Shown: positions 1 through 7,825, counted from the stretch's first letter. The stretch is DNA of 21,135 nucleotides from JBBSMX01 sp038232935 (GCA_038232935.1 JBBSMX010000073.1:1-21135); one strand, 5' to 3'. Numbers and translations are program-made. Notes: generated by a model from the letters alone, not told the origin.

Positions 1-1
1 C

Positions 2-634
2 CAACTCCTCCAGCGCCGCTACGCCGACCAGCTCGACGAGACGGCCGACGAGTACATCGCCTACGCGGTGGACGGGGCCAAGCGGATGCAGGTGCTGATC
101 CAGGACCTGCTGGCGTACTCCCGCGTCGGCACGCGCGGCAAATCCTTCGAGCCCGTCGACATGAACCGCACGCTCGGCATCGTCCTCACCGACCTCGGCC
201 CGGCCCTCACCGAGGCCGGGGCCGAGGTCCAGATCGCGCCCCTCCCGACGGTTTCGGCCGACGAGACGCAGGTGCGGCAGCTCCTTCAGAACCTCATCTC
301 GAATGCCGTCAAGTTCAGCCGCGAGGAGTCCCCGGAGGTACAGGTCCACGCCGAGCGAGCAAAGGCGGGAGAGGCGGCGTGGCGGTTCGCGGTATCGGAC
401 AACGGGATCGGTATCGAGCCGCGGCACGCCGAGCGGATCTTCCAGATCTTCCAGCGTCTTCACACCCGGGACGAGTACGAGGGCACGGGAATTGGTCTGG
501 CCGTCTGCAAGAAGATCGTCGAGCGGCACGGCGGGCGGATCTGGTTCGAGTCTGAACTCGGCCGTGGCACTACCTTTTATTTTACGCTCCCCCTCCATAT
601 ACCCTCATCCCCATCCGACCGTGCTCATGGTTAA
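2..634 (+). CDS. Sensor histidine kinase, C-terminal part (5' truncated by window edge)
   Basis: The reading frame is open from base 2 with no convincing start, so this is the last 210 residues of a longer kinase. The first 45 residues, ending in QDLLAYSRVG, are the second half of a HisKA dimerisation helix of the phytochrome-like type; the phospho-accepting histidine lies outside the window. A full HATPase_c domain follows: N box (QLLQNLISNAVKFSR), G1 box (VSDNGIGIEP), F region (IFQIFQRLH) and G2 box (GTGIGLAVCKKIVERHGG), ending in the usual TTFYFTLPL strand. It would autophosphorylate and pass phosphate to a response regulator, very plausibly the product of the next gene, whose start overlaps this stop by 8 bases. 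The sensory input domain cannot be seen. Confidence 0.93.
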   Translation, partial: QLLQRRYADQLDETADEYIAYAVDGAKRMQVLIQDLLAYSRVGTRGKSFEPVDMNRTLGIVLTDLGPALTEAGAEVQIAPLPTVSADETQVRQLLQNLISNAVKFSREESPEVQVHAERAKAGEAAWRFAVSDNGIGIEPRHAERIFQIFQRLHTRDEYEGTGIGLAVCKKIVERHGGRIWFESELGRGTTFYFTLPLHIPSSPSDRAHG

Positions 635-1070
635 CGCAGCCCCCCGCCCCATCGAGATCCTCCTCGTCGAGGACAGCCCCGGTGACGTGACACTCACGAT
701 CGAGGCCCTCCGCGACGCCCGGGTCGCCAACCGTCTCAACGTCGCGCGCGATGGCGAAGAGGCGCTCCGTTTCCTGCGGCAGGAAGGCGAGTTCGCGGAC
801 CGTCCGCGCCCGGACCTCATCCTGCTCGACCTCAACATGCCCAAGAAGAGCGGCCATGAGGTCCTCGAAGAGATGAGGGCCGATCCCGACCTCAAGCGCA
901 TCCCCGTCGTCGTGCTGACGACGTCGCAGAGCGAGGACGACGTGGCCGCCGCCTATAACCTCGCGGCGAACTGCTACGTTGCCAAGCCCGTCGACCTCGA
1001 CCAGTTCCTCGGCGTCGTCCGCGCCATCGACGACTTCTGGCTCTCGCTCGTGAAGCTCCCCAACGACTGA
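627..1070 (+). CDS. Rcp-type single-domain response regulator
   Basis: A 147-residue stand-alone CheY-like receiver of the kind paired with phytochrome-like kinases (Rcp1 type). Visible active-site residues are the acidic pair E15-D16, phospho-acceptor D68 (LILLDLNMPKKSG), T98 and K120 (VAKPVD). The insert after the phospho-acceptor (PKKSG) and the long helix ending in DDFW are typical of Rcp proteins. There is no output domain, so it probably acts by protein-protein contact or as a phosphorelay intermediate. The ATG at 627 is chosen because it overlaps the kinase stop, implying translational coupling; a GTG at 621 is an alternative. No Shine-Dalgarno site is visible. Confidence 0.92.
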   Translation: MVNAAPRPIEILLVEDSPGDVTLTIEALRDARVANRLNVARDGEEALRFLRQEGEFADRPRPDLILLDLNMPKKSGHEVLEEMRADPDLKRIPVVVLTTSQSEDDVAAAYNLAANCYVAKPVDLDQFLGVVRAIDDFWLSLVKLPND

Positions 1071-1073
1071 GAC

Positions 1074-1160
1074 GGTTTCTCGTTTCTGGTCTAGCGTTCC
1101 TCGTTAGCGGCCGAAAGGGAGAACGGCGAACCGTCTACTGTCCACTGTCTATCGTCCACC
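1074..1160. repeat. Degenerate heptanucleotide tandem arrays
   Basis: Two adjacent arrays with a 7-bp period fill much of the 94-bp gap. The first (1074-1108) reads GGTTTCT, CGTTTCT, GGTCTAG, CGTTCCT, CGTTAGC. The second (1133-1160) reads GTCTACT, GTCCACT, GTCTATC, GTCCACC, and the next heptad GTTAATG contains the start codon of the following gene. The unit sequences differ between arrays but the period is the same. Confidence 0.6.
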
Positions 1161-1164
1161 GTTA

Positions 1165-2604
1165 ATGCCAACGAACATTCTGCTCGTCGAGGACAACCCC
1201 GGCGATGCTATCATATTCCGGGAAAAGCTCAACGCCAGCGACCTGGACTACAAGCTCGCCCACGCGAAGCGCCTGAACGAGGGGCTGGAGCGCATCCGCG
1301 AGACCGACTTCGACATCCTCCTCGTCGATCTCTCGCTTCCGGACGCGCAGGGGCTGGAGGCAGTGACGCGGGTGCGCGAGGCTGCCCCGAACCTCCCGCT
1401 GATCGTGCTGACCGGACTCGACGATGCGACAGCCGCCGCCGAGGCGAAAAAGCAGGGGGCCGTCGATTACCTCGTGAAGTGGTACGTGGACAGCGTCTCG
1501 CTGGCGCGCTACATCCGCTACGCCATCGCGCAGTATCAGATGTTCGGCAGTGGCGGGTCGGACGAGGCGGGAGGAGAGGCAGCCTCTTCCTCGCCGGCTC
1601 GCCCGAGCCAGCCCGGCAGAAGGGGGCAGGTCGTGGAAGGCACGCTGGTTCGGCAGCATGACACCGAGAGCGTGGAAGTGGAGACGGAGGTGGAGGCCGC
1701 GAGGGCTACGGAGACGGCTGCCGTTGCGGAGACGGAAGCGGTGACGAGGGGTACCACGGACGCACCGCCGCACGCCGTGCGCGATGCGCTCGCGTCGGCC
1801 GCTGTGGCGCTGCTGATCGTGACGGAGGACGGGGAGGTGGCCTTCGCCAGCGACGCTGCGCGGGAGTGGGTCCCGGATAATACCTACCCGTGGCCGGTCG
1901 AAGAGGGCACGCGGCACATCCCGCGCAAGGGCCGACCGCTGGAGCAACGCGCCAGCCGCACGACCTGGGACGGGGGGGACGCGCTGCTCGTCACGCTCAG
2001 CATCGCAGCGCCCGCTCCGACGCCCACACCGGTCTCGGTCGGTTCTGTCCTGGAGGGCACGCTGCTGAGGACATCGGAGGCCGCCCTCGCTTTCGTCGAA
2101 CTCGCCGAGCAGCGAAGCGCGTGGATGGCCGACGTGCTCCGCTCGGCGCTCGACCTGCACCGTACGGCGAGCGGGGAGGTGAACACGCAGCCGGGAGACC
2201 TCGACGCGCTGGAACTGGCCCACCAGGTGACACGGGATCAGCGCTCCCTCGCGATGCGCTACGGCCTCCCGCTTCGCGCGATCTCCTCCCGCAAAAAGGT
2301 GATGGTTCACACGGATCGTAACCTCCTCAGCGCCCTCCTGCACCGCCTCATCGTCGACGCCATCCAGGCCGCCGGACCCGACGGGGTCGAGGTGCGCGTG
2401 GAGGTGGACCGGAGCGAGTCGGTCGTCGAGGCGGAGTGGATGGAGAGCAGCCGGGCGGCGGACCCGGCCGTCGAGGCGTGTGCGAGCCTTGGGCGCGGGA
2501 TCGTCAAGCATATGGCCGTCTTGGCCGGGGGCGGGAGCCACCACGAGCGCAACGCGGGCGGGCAGCACATCGTCACCGTGCGCCTCCCGAGCCGGTCGGC
2601 ATGA
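1165..2604 (+). CDS. Response regulator with degenerate kinase-like C-terminal domain
   Basis: 479 residues. Residues 1-125 are a receiver domain with E9-D10, phospho-acceptor D55 (ILLVDLSLPDAQG), T83 and K105. Residues about 126-200 are a low-complexity, Ala/Glu/Thr-rich linker. A weak PAS-like stretch starts near 210 (LLIVTEDGEVAFASD). The last 160 residues resemble a histidine kinase core that has lost its signatures: a dimerisation-like helix region, an N-box-like segment LLSALLHRLIVDAIQAAG with Asp where the Mg-binding Asn normally sits, no DxGxG box, and a G2/C-terminal remnant SLGRGIVKHMAVLAGGG followed by HIVTVRLPS. I infer a phospho-acceptor protein whose output is a pseudokinase-like fold. 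It probably receives phosphate from the upstream kinase. The ATG is chosen because it directly precedes the receiver's first strand. Confidence 0.85.
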   Translation: MPTNILLVEDNPGDAIIFREKLNASDLDYKLAHAKRLNEGLERIRETDFDILLVDLSLPDAQGLEAVTRVREAAPNLPLIVLTGLDDATAAAEAKKQGAVDYLVKWYVDSVSLARYIRYAIAQYQMFGSGGSDEAGGEAASSSPARPSQPGRRGQVVEGTLVRQHDTESVEVETEVEAARATETAAVAETEAVTRGTTDAPPHAVRDALASAAVALLIVTEDGEVAFASDAAREWVPDNTYPWPVEEGTRHIPRKGRPLEQRASRTTWDGGDALLVTLSIAAPAPTPTPVSVGSVLEGTLLRTSEAALAFVELAEQRSAWMADVLRSALDLHRTASGEVNTQPGDLDALELAHQVTRDQRSLAMRYGLPLRAISSRKKVMVHTDRNLLSALLHRLIVDAIQAAGPDGVEVRVEVDRSESVVEAEWMESSRAADPAVEACASLGRGIVKHMAVLAGGGSHHERNAGGQHIVTVRLPSRSA

Positions 2605-3308
2605 GCGCGGGCGGTGCGGCCCCCCCGGCAGGCTCAGGGCAGGCGCTGATCGTCTTCGCCAAGCTGCCGGAGCCGGGCGCGGTCAAGACCCGGCTGACGC
2701 CGCACTTGACCGAATCCGAGGCTGCCCGACTCTACGACGCCTTCCTCCGCGACAGCCTCGAGGCCTACCGGCTGCTTCCGGCCGCCGTTCGGCTCTACCT
2801 CAGCCCGACGGACGTGCCCATTCCGGACGACCTCGTTCCCGAAGGCGTGTCCGTGCATGTTCAGCGGGGCGACGGGCTCGGCGTGCGGATGCTGAGCGCT
2901 TTCGTGGAAACGTTCGTGGCCGGGCACGAGCGCGTCGCCATCATCGGGACCGACCACCCGACGCTGCCGCTCGCCTTCGTAGCCCGTGCCTTCGACGAGC
3001 TCGCCGCTCCGTTCGCCACCGTCCTCGGGCCGAGCGACGACGGCGGGTACTACCTCCTCGGGATGAACGAGGTCTATCCCCAGCTTTTCGAAGGCATGGA
3101 TTATAGTCACTCCGATGTGTTCGCCGATACCCTCCAGCGCGCGCACCAAACACCTGCCTCCATCAGCATCCTGCCGACGTGGTACGATGTCGATACGCCC
3201 GAAGCGCTGCGCCGCCTCGACGCCGACCTTCGAGCGGGAGGCGACGGGGCACGCAGAACCCGTGAAGTCATGGACGCGCTGCGTCAGAAGTACGCAGGAC
3301 GGGTGTAG
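2601..3308 (+). CDS. TIGR04282/DUF2064-family glycosyltransferase
   Basis: 235 residues with the GT-A-like fold of the family often linked to arsenosugar biosynthesis (TIGR04282, DUF2064). Visible motifs are FAKLPEPGAVKTRL (19-32, the nucleotide-sugar binding loop), GTDHP (116-120), the acidic SDDGGYYLLG loop (145-154) and the WYDVDTPEAL tail. The ATG at 2601 forms an ATGA overlap with the preceding stop, so translation is probably coupled to the signalling gene. A longer in-frame reading back to 2436 only shadows the upstream gene. The substrate cannot be told from sequence; no ArsM or ArsS partner is in the window, so an arsenosugar role is not supported here. Confidence 0.85.
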   Translation: MSAGGAAPPAGSGQALIVFAKLPEPGAVKTRLTPHLTESEAARLYDAFLRDSLEAYRLLPAAVRLYLSPTDVPIPDDLVPEGVSVHVQRGDGLGVRMLSAFVETFVAGHERVAIIGTDHPTLPLAFVARAFDELAAPFATVLGPSDDGGYYLLGMNEVYPQLFEGMDYSHSDVFADTLQRAHQTPASISILPTWYDVDTPEALRRLDADLRAGGDGARRTREVMDALRQKYAGRV

Positions 3309-3330
3309 ATTGAAGCTCTGTTACTGTGAA

Positions 3331-3352
3331 GGGTAGCCGCGTTAGCCTACCC
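3331..3352 (+). other. Small hairpin in the gap before fbp
   Basis: GGGTAG (3331-3336) pairs with CTACCC (3347-3352) around a 10-nt loop. There is no U tract, so it is at best a weak transcript-end or leader structure. Confidence 0.25.
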
Positions 3353-3376
3353 GGCCACTCTCCCGATTGCGAGGAT

Positions 3377-4432
3377 ATGGAAACGATTACGGCACCGAAA
3401 CAGCAGTCTCTCGTCACCGGAGGCGGGAAACTCAAGACCCTCGAACAGTTCATCATCGAGCGCCAGGACGACGTCCCCGGCTCGACGGGCCAGTTCTCCC
3501 GCCTGCTCCGCGATCTCGCTCTCGCCGCCAAGATCGTCGACCGGGACGTGCGGAAGGCCGGGCTCGTGGACATCTTCGGCGAGGCCGGCGGCGAGAACGC
3601 CACCGGTGACGTCCAGAAGAAGCTCGACGTGCTCGCCCACGAGGAGTTCGTCCGCGCGCTCCGGCGCGGCGGCGAGGTCTGCCTCATCGGGAGCGAGGAG
3701 CACGACGAGGCCATTCCGCTCAAGACGTACGGCCACTCCGGCCGCTACATCGTGCTGATGGACCCCCTGGATGGTTCTACGAACGTCGATGTCAACGTCT
3801 CCATCGGGACGATCTTCTCCATCTACCGGGTCCCCGAAGGGTGCGAGCCGTGCGCCGAGCACGCGCTCCAGCCCGGCCGCGATCAGGTCGCCGCCGGCTA
3901 CGTCGTCTACGGCTCTTCGACCATGCTCGTCTACACGACCGGCAACGGCGTCAACGGCTTCACCCTCGATCCCTCGATCGGCGAGTTTCTCCTTTCGCAC
4001 CCGGACATCCAGACGCCGCGTGTCGGCAAGATCTACTCGATCAACGAGGGGAACTACCGGTCCTGGGAGGACGGTACGAAGCAGTACATCAAGTGGCTCC
4101 AGGTCGAGGACGAGGCCACCAACCGGCCGTACACCGCCCGCTACATCGGCTCGTTCGTCGCCGACTTCCACCGCAACCTCCTCAAGGGTGGCATCTACAT
4201 CTACCCGGCGAACGTGCGCGACCCGCGCGGCAAGCTCCGGCTGATGTACGAGGCGAACCCGATGGCGTTCATCATCGAGCAGGCAGGGGGTCGGGCCTCC
4301 ACGGGCAGCCAGCCCATCCTCGACGTGAAACCGGAGATGCTCCACCAGCGCATCCCCGTCTACATCGGAAGCCCGGACATGGTGGAGCGGGCCGAGGACT
4401 TCGTCGCCGGCCGGCAGACGCTGGACGGGTGA
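3377..4432 (+). CDS. fbp: Class I fructose-1,6-bisphosphatase
   Basis: 351 residues, near the usual 330-350 of class I FBPases. It hydrolyses fructose-1,6-bisphosphate to fructose-6-phosphate in the cytoplasm, the committed step of gluconeogenesis. Metal-site residues are visible: E107-E108 in GSEEHDE and the hallmark DPLDGSTN (129-136). Substrate-binding and signature segments follow: INEGNYRSW, YTARYIGSFVADFHRNLLKG and GKLRLMYEANPMAF. The ATG at 3377 is chosen over an in-frame GTG at 3326 because the N-terminus then matches family length and the extra 17 residues carry no recognisable family sequence. No strong ribosome-binding site is seen (GAGGA sits too close). Confidence 0.96.
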   Translation: METITAPKQQSLVTGGGKLKTLEQFIIERQDDVPGSTGQFSRLLRDLALAAKIVDRDVRKAGLVDIFGEAGGENATGDVQKKLDVLAHEEFVRALRRGGEVCLIGSEEHDEAIPLKTYGHSGRYIVLMDPLDGSTNVDVNVSIGTIFSIYRVPEGCEPCAEHALQPGRDQVAAGYVVYGSSTMLVYTTGNGVNGFTLDPSIGEFLLSHPDIQTPRVGKIYSINEGNYRSWEDGTKQYIKWLQVEDEATNRPYTARYIGSFVADFHRNLLKGGIYIYPANVRDPRGKLRLMYEANPMAFIIEQAGGRASTGSQPILDVKPEMLHQRIPVYIGSPDMVERAEDFVAGRQTLDG

Positions 4433-4518
4433 CTTCGGAGAGGGGAGGGATGGGAAACACTGAGATTGAAGGGAATGGAAGGGGTAGGGGGAAGGGAAGG
4501 AATGGAGGGGGCACAAGG
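4433..4518. other. Purine-rich low-complexity tract
   Basis: Between fbp and the next gene the plus strand is almost wholly G and A, with runs such as GGGGAGGGATGGG and GGGGGAAGGGAAGG. It is in frame with the next gene and would encode a Gly/Arg-rich peptide, but the hydrophobic signal peptide begins only at 4519, so it is read as leader DNA. Confidence 0.55.
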
Positions 4519-5523
4519 ATGGCCGCCGAGAAATCCCTCCTCGCCCTCCTCACCCTCCTTTCTCTCCTCTCTCTCTCGCTCCCCCTCGCCGCGCAGCCCA
4601 CGCGCGACACGACCGCGAAGGCCGCCCCGCAGTCCACGACTGTCACCCTGCCCTTCACCCGCCGACCCGGTGAGCGCGCCACCGTCCGCTTCATGAAGTC
4701 CCGGGCAGAGCGGGAGGGAGGTGTGCTGGTGGACAGTGTGAGCGGCGTGTGGTACGTGGAGATGCGTGTGCTCGCCGCTCGTCCGCGCGGTTATACGATG
4801 GCCTGGACCTACCGGGCGAAAGGGGACGAGGACGATGTGCGCGGGCCACGTTTCGACCTCGCCACGAGCACGCTCGAAGGGATTCCCATCGTCTTTCGTA
4901 CGGACGCCACCGGACAACCGTATGAGATCGCCAATGGCGACAGCCTGCGGGCGGCCATCACCACTGCGCTGCGGCGGATGGCTCCTCGCCTCGGCCCGGA
5001 AGCGCGTGCCACGCTCGACGACGTGCAGGCGACGGTCGCCACCGACGCCGGGCTCGAGACGATGTTGCTCGCGGACGTGGACCGCTTCCACCTCGCCTCC
5101 GGCGGGCGGTATCCGGTCGGGCAGCCGGTGACGTACCGCTCGGCGCTGCCGAACCCGTTCGGAGGCCCGCCGATCCCCGCCGTCTCCAGCTTCCGCCTCG
5201 AACGCATCGCCGCTGGTGACTCGGTAGCGACCATACGGTGGCGATTGACGCCGGACGCCGACGCCCTCGCCCGCATCCTCGTCGAGCTTCTCAACGAGGT
5301 CACGCCCGGGCGTCCTCCGCTGAGCCTCGCCGAGATCTCCCGGCGCTTCGGTGTCGAGGAGGAGGCGACGTACCGGATCGGGACGCAGCGCGGTCAGATC
5401 CAGAGCGTGCGCTACCGGAAAACCCTCCGGTTCGGGGGCCGCTCGCGCACCGAGCGCGTGCTGATGGAGACGCAGCGACCGGCCGTTCAGGCCCCACAAG
5501 AACGGTCGGATCGGCCGCGGTAG
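4519..5523 (+). CDS. Secreted protein of unknown function
   Basis: 334 residues, family not recognised. Residues 1-25 form a clear Sec signal peptide: Lys at 5, then a Leu-rich core and a cleavage site around LAAQ (23-26). The mature part has no Cys-lipobox, no membrane segment and no catalytic motif I know. It is predicted to be mixed beta-rich with alternating polar and hydrophobic strands (WYVEMRVLAA, SVATIRWRLTP, SVRYRKTLRFGG), as in periplasmic or surface-associated proteins. The ATG at 4519 is preferred to an in-frame ATG at 4450 because it places the signal peptide at the N-terminus. It ends 10 bp from the stop of the convergent gene. Confidence 0.8.
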   Translation: MAAEKSLLALLTLLSLLSLSLPLAAQPTRDTTAKAAPQSTTVTLPFTRRPGERATVRFMKSRAEREGGVLVDSVSGVWYVEMRVLAARPRGYTMAWTYRAKGDEDDVRGPRFDLATSTLEGIPIVFRTDATGQPYEIANGDSLRAAITTALRRMAPRLGPEARATLDDVQATVATDAGLETMLLADVDRFHLASGGRYPVGQPVTYRSALPNPFGGPPIPAVSSFRLERIAAGDSVATIRWRLTPDADALARILVELLNEVTPGRPPLSLAEISRRFGVEEEATYRIGTQRGQIQSVRYRKTLRFGGRSRTERVLMETQRPAVQAPQERSDRPR

Positions 5524-5533
5524 CTGGTGTCTG

Positions 5534-6184
5534 CTAAAGCTCGATGCTCACACCGGCGACGGCCGAGAACCCGTTGTCGAGGGTGGCTCCGGGGCGATCA
5601 ACGGGGAAATCTGGCTCGGGAGTGGCGAAACGGTACCGCGCCTGGATGAATGGGGCGAGGGACCTGCGCCCGAAGCGGAGCCCGCCGACCAGGCTCGGCC
5701 CCAGCGCCCACGCAGTCACGTGGGAATCGCCGACGACCTCAGCCCCGGCGGAGGCATCGAAGTCGGCGGTGTACCGGGCGTACGAGAGGCCCAGCCCCAC
5801 CGACGGCACGACGGGCGCGCGCCCGACCGGAATCTCGGCGACGACCTCGCCACTCCCCCGCAGTGCGAACTGGCTCATGTCCAGCGATTCACCTCCTTCG
5901 AACTGGAACGTCTCTCCCGGCAGGAACGTCGCCTCGGTGGAGGGCTGAAGCGTGAGAGCGACGGGGAGCCGCCCCTCCAGGATTGGGAAAGCCGCCCCGA
6001 TGCCGACGAGGACGCCGCCTCGGGTTTCAAGCGCGACCGACGCATCGGCGACGAACGACGCGCCGTTGTCGTAGCCCGCGTCGAAGGTGTAGCCCGCGTA
6101 GGGAAATACGCGAATCTGGGCCTGGGTAGGTTGCACCTCCGAAAGAAGCGCGAGCAGGAGATAAAGAGACGCGATGACACGCAT
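5534..6184 (-). CDS. Outer-membrane beta-barrel protein
   Basis: 216 residues with an N-terminal signal peptide (hydrophobic residues 4-14, cleavage near TQA-Q at 22). It then shows alternating amphipathic strands with Gly/aromatic turns, for example FPYAGYTFDAGYDNG and SVGLGLSYARYTADF, and a final strand AVAGVSIEL, the layout of small OmpW/OmpX-like or PF13505-type barrels. The start at 6184 is chosen because the longer ORF from 6247 adds 21 residues ahead of the signal peptide and overlaps the terminator region. It shares the opening pattern PY-GY and LVGIGA-F with the next minus-strand gene upstream and is probably a diverged paralogue. Ligand or role unknown. Confidence 0.82.
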   Translation of the reverse strand: MRVIASLYLLLALLSEVQPTQAQIRVFPYAGYTFDAGYDNGASFVADASVALETRGGVLVGIGAAFPILEGRLPVALTLQPSTEATFLPGETFQFEGGESLDMSQFALRGSGEVVAEIPVGRAPVVPSVGLGLSYARYTADFDASAGAEVVGDSHVTAWALGPSLVGGLRFGRRSLAPFIQARYRFATPEPDFPVDRPGATLDNGFSAVAGVSIEL

Positions 6185-6259
6185 GGGACCGGGCGAAAGG
6201 ATAGGGAGCGGGGTTCCACAAGAAACGACGGGGCGGGGATACCGCACCCCGGCATCAGC

Positions 6260-6292
6260 AAAAAGCCCCGGCCAGCACGTGCGGACCGGGGC
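6260..6292 (-). terminator. Rho-independent terminator of the 6314-6850 gene
   Basis: Read on the minus strand, a 7-bp perfect stem (GCCCCGG at 6292-6286 with CCGGGGC at 6271-6265) is followed directly by TTTTT (6264-6260). It lies 22 bp after the stop of the beta-barrel gene, so the two barrel genes are probably separate transcription units. Confidence 0.85.
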
Positions 6293-6313
6293 GTAGGACG
6301 GAGCGATGAGCTA

Positions 6314-6850
6314 CTAGTTCTGCCCGAGCGGAATCCGAAGGCCGCCGATGATCGAGATCGCGCTACCGTTGATCAACGTCAGACGCCCGTTGACATATGG
6401 CTCCGCAAAGCCGAGAGCACCCGGGAAGGAAACGCCGCCCAACAGGTTGAGGCCGAGGTCGGAACTGCTGGCATCGAATCCGTCGGAGCTGGCTGAGTAG
6501 ATGCCGTACGCGAGGCCGGCTCCGGCAAATGGGGCAATCGATCCGTTGGGAGCGAACTTGGCGATCACGTCCCCATTGATCTGGATGTAGCTAGTGCTAA
6601 TGTTGCTCGTGGCGCCGCCACCATTAAAGTCGTCCGTGGAGACGTACTCGACGCTAGGGGCAATGCTGAGGTCGAGATTGTTGATATCGAAGGGAGCCAC
6701 GAACTCGGCCCCGATGCCAACGAGGAAGCCGAAGCCGTCCTCGATGTTGTACCCGATGTAAGGGAGGAGGCTGAACTGAGCCTCCGCACGATTCGCCGTC
6801 ATGGGCAGGGCGAAGGCGCAGAGGAGGGCGAGGAGAAGTGATTTACGCAT
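6314..6850 (-). CDS. Outer-membrane beta-barrel protein
   Basis: 178 residues. It has a canonical signal peptide (MRKSLLLALL, cleavage after AEA at 24) and then an eight-stranded-barrel-like pattern starting FSLLPYIGYN and ending RLTLINGSAISIIGGLRIPLG. It is likely a small PF13505-type surface barrel in the outer membrane. It is noticeably less GC-rich than most neighbours and rich in Ser, Asn and Ile, which may reflect composition of a highly expressed surface protein rather than transfer. Its own terminator follows the stop. The function is not recognisable; it may be a structural or stress-associated barrel. Confidence 0.84.
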   Translation of the reverse strand: MRKSLLLALLCAFALPMTANRAEAQFSLLPYIGYNIEDGFGFLVGIGAEFVAPFDINNLDLSIAPSVEYVSTDDFNGGGATSNISTSYIQINGDVIAKFAPNGSIAPFAGAGLAYGIYSASSDGFDASSSDLGLNLLGGVSFPGALGFAEPYVNGRLTLINGSAISIIGGLRIPLGQN

Positions 6851-7043
6851 AGCGGTTGGGGTGTGGGTTAGAGAAGCAGAGGCGGGAGGGCGATCTGAGG
6901 TCAGGCTGCGTCATAAACGGCAGCTACCCAAGTACATCACGAAAAAGATAGGCAATCGGTTCAACCGCAGAACAAGTATCCCCCCGTAGGTCGTTGGTGA
7001 GGCCGTACACGATCCCGATATCCACGAAGTTGCACGGCACGAG
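6851..7043. other. Divergent intergenic region with a possible gene remnant
   Basis: A 193-bp gap between divergent genes must hold promoters in both directions; I cannot place them confidently. Its right part (6924-7049, minus strand) is an open frame with coding-like GC-rich third positions, reading NFVDIGIVYGLTNDLRG, with no complete start context and a stop at 6924-6926. This could be the remnant of an older gene. Confidence 0.35.
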
Positions 7044-7784
7044 GTGAAGCTCTTTCTAACACCCGAACGACTCGACCTACGGTTCCACGGCTTCACGCCG
7101 GAGGGGTTCGCGGTGCTGGATCGGTTGCGTGAGCATCCCCACATCGAGCAGTACCGCGCCGAGAAGGAGGCGATCCGGGCCTTCGTCACCGAGCCGTTCA
7201 AAGCGTACCGCGACGACCTCGTGGTGAATTGGGTGCTCCCCAACCACCTTCCGTTCGAGACGGAGAAGAACGTCTTCAGCCGGCTGCTCAAAAACGACTT
7301 CGGCGCGGGCGGATGCCACCACCACCTGTGGATGGCGTTCTACCGCCTGCCGCGCCGCCGCCTCTCCGACGTGCAACTCTCCCACAGCCTCTACCCCGAC
7401 GGCTTCGTCTTCGGACTCTACATGGGCGAATACGCGAAGGGCTTGTTTCGGCAGGCGCAGGCGCGGATGTTCGACACGCCGGACCGGGCACTGAACCTGT
7501 TGAACGGGTTGATCGCGCGGGGCTACACGTTCACGTACGCGCCGACGGTCACCAAATCCCTCGCCTCTCCCACGTTCACCGAGCCCCTCGTGGCACTGCC
7601 CGACGATCTCGCCCGCGCCCGCGGCATGTGGGTACGGCGGAAGATCGAGCGGGACGATGTGCTTGCTGTCGGCAGTGACCTCGTCCGCCACGCGATAGAA
7701 GCGCAGGCCGAGCTATGGCCGCTCTACGTCGCGTGGGCGGGGGTCGAAGACGAACCGTGGGCGCATCCGCGTGCGGCGCGGTAA
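7044..7784 (+). CDS. Protein of unknown function with a CHHH cluster
   Basis: 246 residues, family not recognised. The product is soluble, with no signal peptide or membrane segment. Notable segments are the central CHHHLWMAFYRLP, a Gly/aromatic strand SLYPDGFVFGLYMGEYAKG and a C-terminal helix EAQAELWPLYVAW. GC-rich codon use is uniform and consistent with a real gene. The only in-frame start is GTG at 7044; the frame stays open 54 bp further up to a TAG at 6987 with no start codon, so the N-terminus is uncertain. The strand pattern is loosely reminiscent of N-terminal modules of McrB-like systems, but that is a guess I cannot support. It lies 41 bp before the enoyl-CoA hydratase on the same strand. 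Confidence 0.7.
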   Translation: MKLFLTPERLDLRFHGFTPEGFAVLDRLREHPHIEQYRAEKEAIRAFVTEPFKAYRDDLVVNWVLPNHLPFETEKNVFSRLLKNDFGAGGCHHHLWMAFYRLPRRRLSDVQLSHSLYPDGFVFGLYMGEYAKGLFRQAQARMFDTPDRALNLLNGLIARGYTFTYAPTVTKSLASPTFTEPLVALPDDLARARGMWVRRKIERDDVLAVGSDLVRHAIEAQAELWPLYVAWAGVEDEPWAHPRAAR

Positions 7785-7810
7785 GTTGCGGCCCGTCCCA
7801 ACTGATACCG
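7779..7810 (+). other. Hairpin spanning the stop codon of the preceding gene
   Basis: CGGTA-AGTTG (7779-7788) pairs with CAACT and TACCG (7799-7803, 7806-7810) across a 10-nt loop, with a 2-nt bulge. ATTTCCC follows, not a proper U tract, so a terminator role is possible but weak. Confidence 0.35.
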
Positions 7811-7825
7811 ATTTCCCATCTTTCC

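Noticed and set aside
1162..2568. 468-codon minus-strand frame opposite the receiver gene
   Set aside because: Shadow ORF in GC-rich DNA; the plus-strand product has a clear receiver domain and matching start.
6801..6989. 62-codon plus-strand ORF ending just before the 7044 gene
   Set aside because: Half of it is antisense to a signal peptide region and the rest lies in the promoter gap; no start context or protein features.
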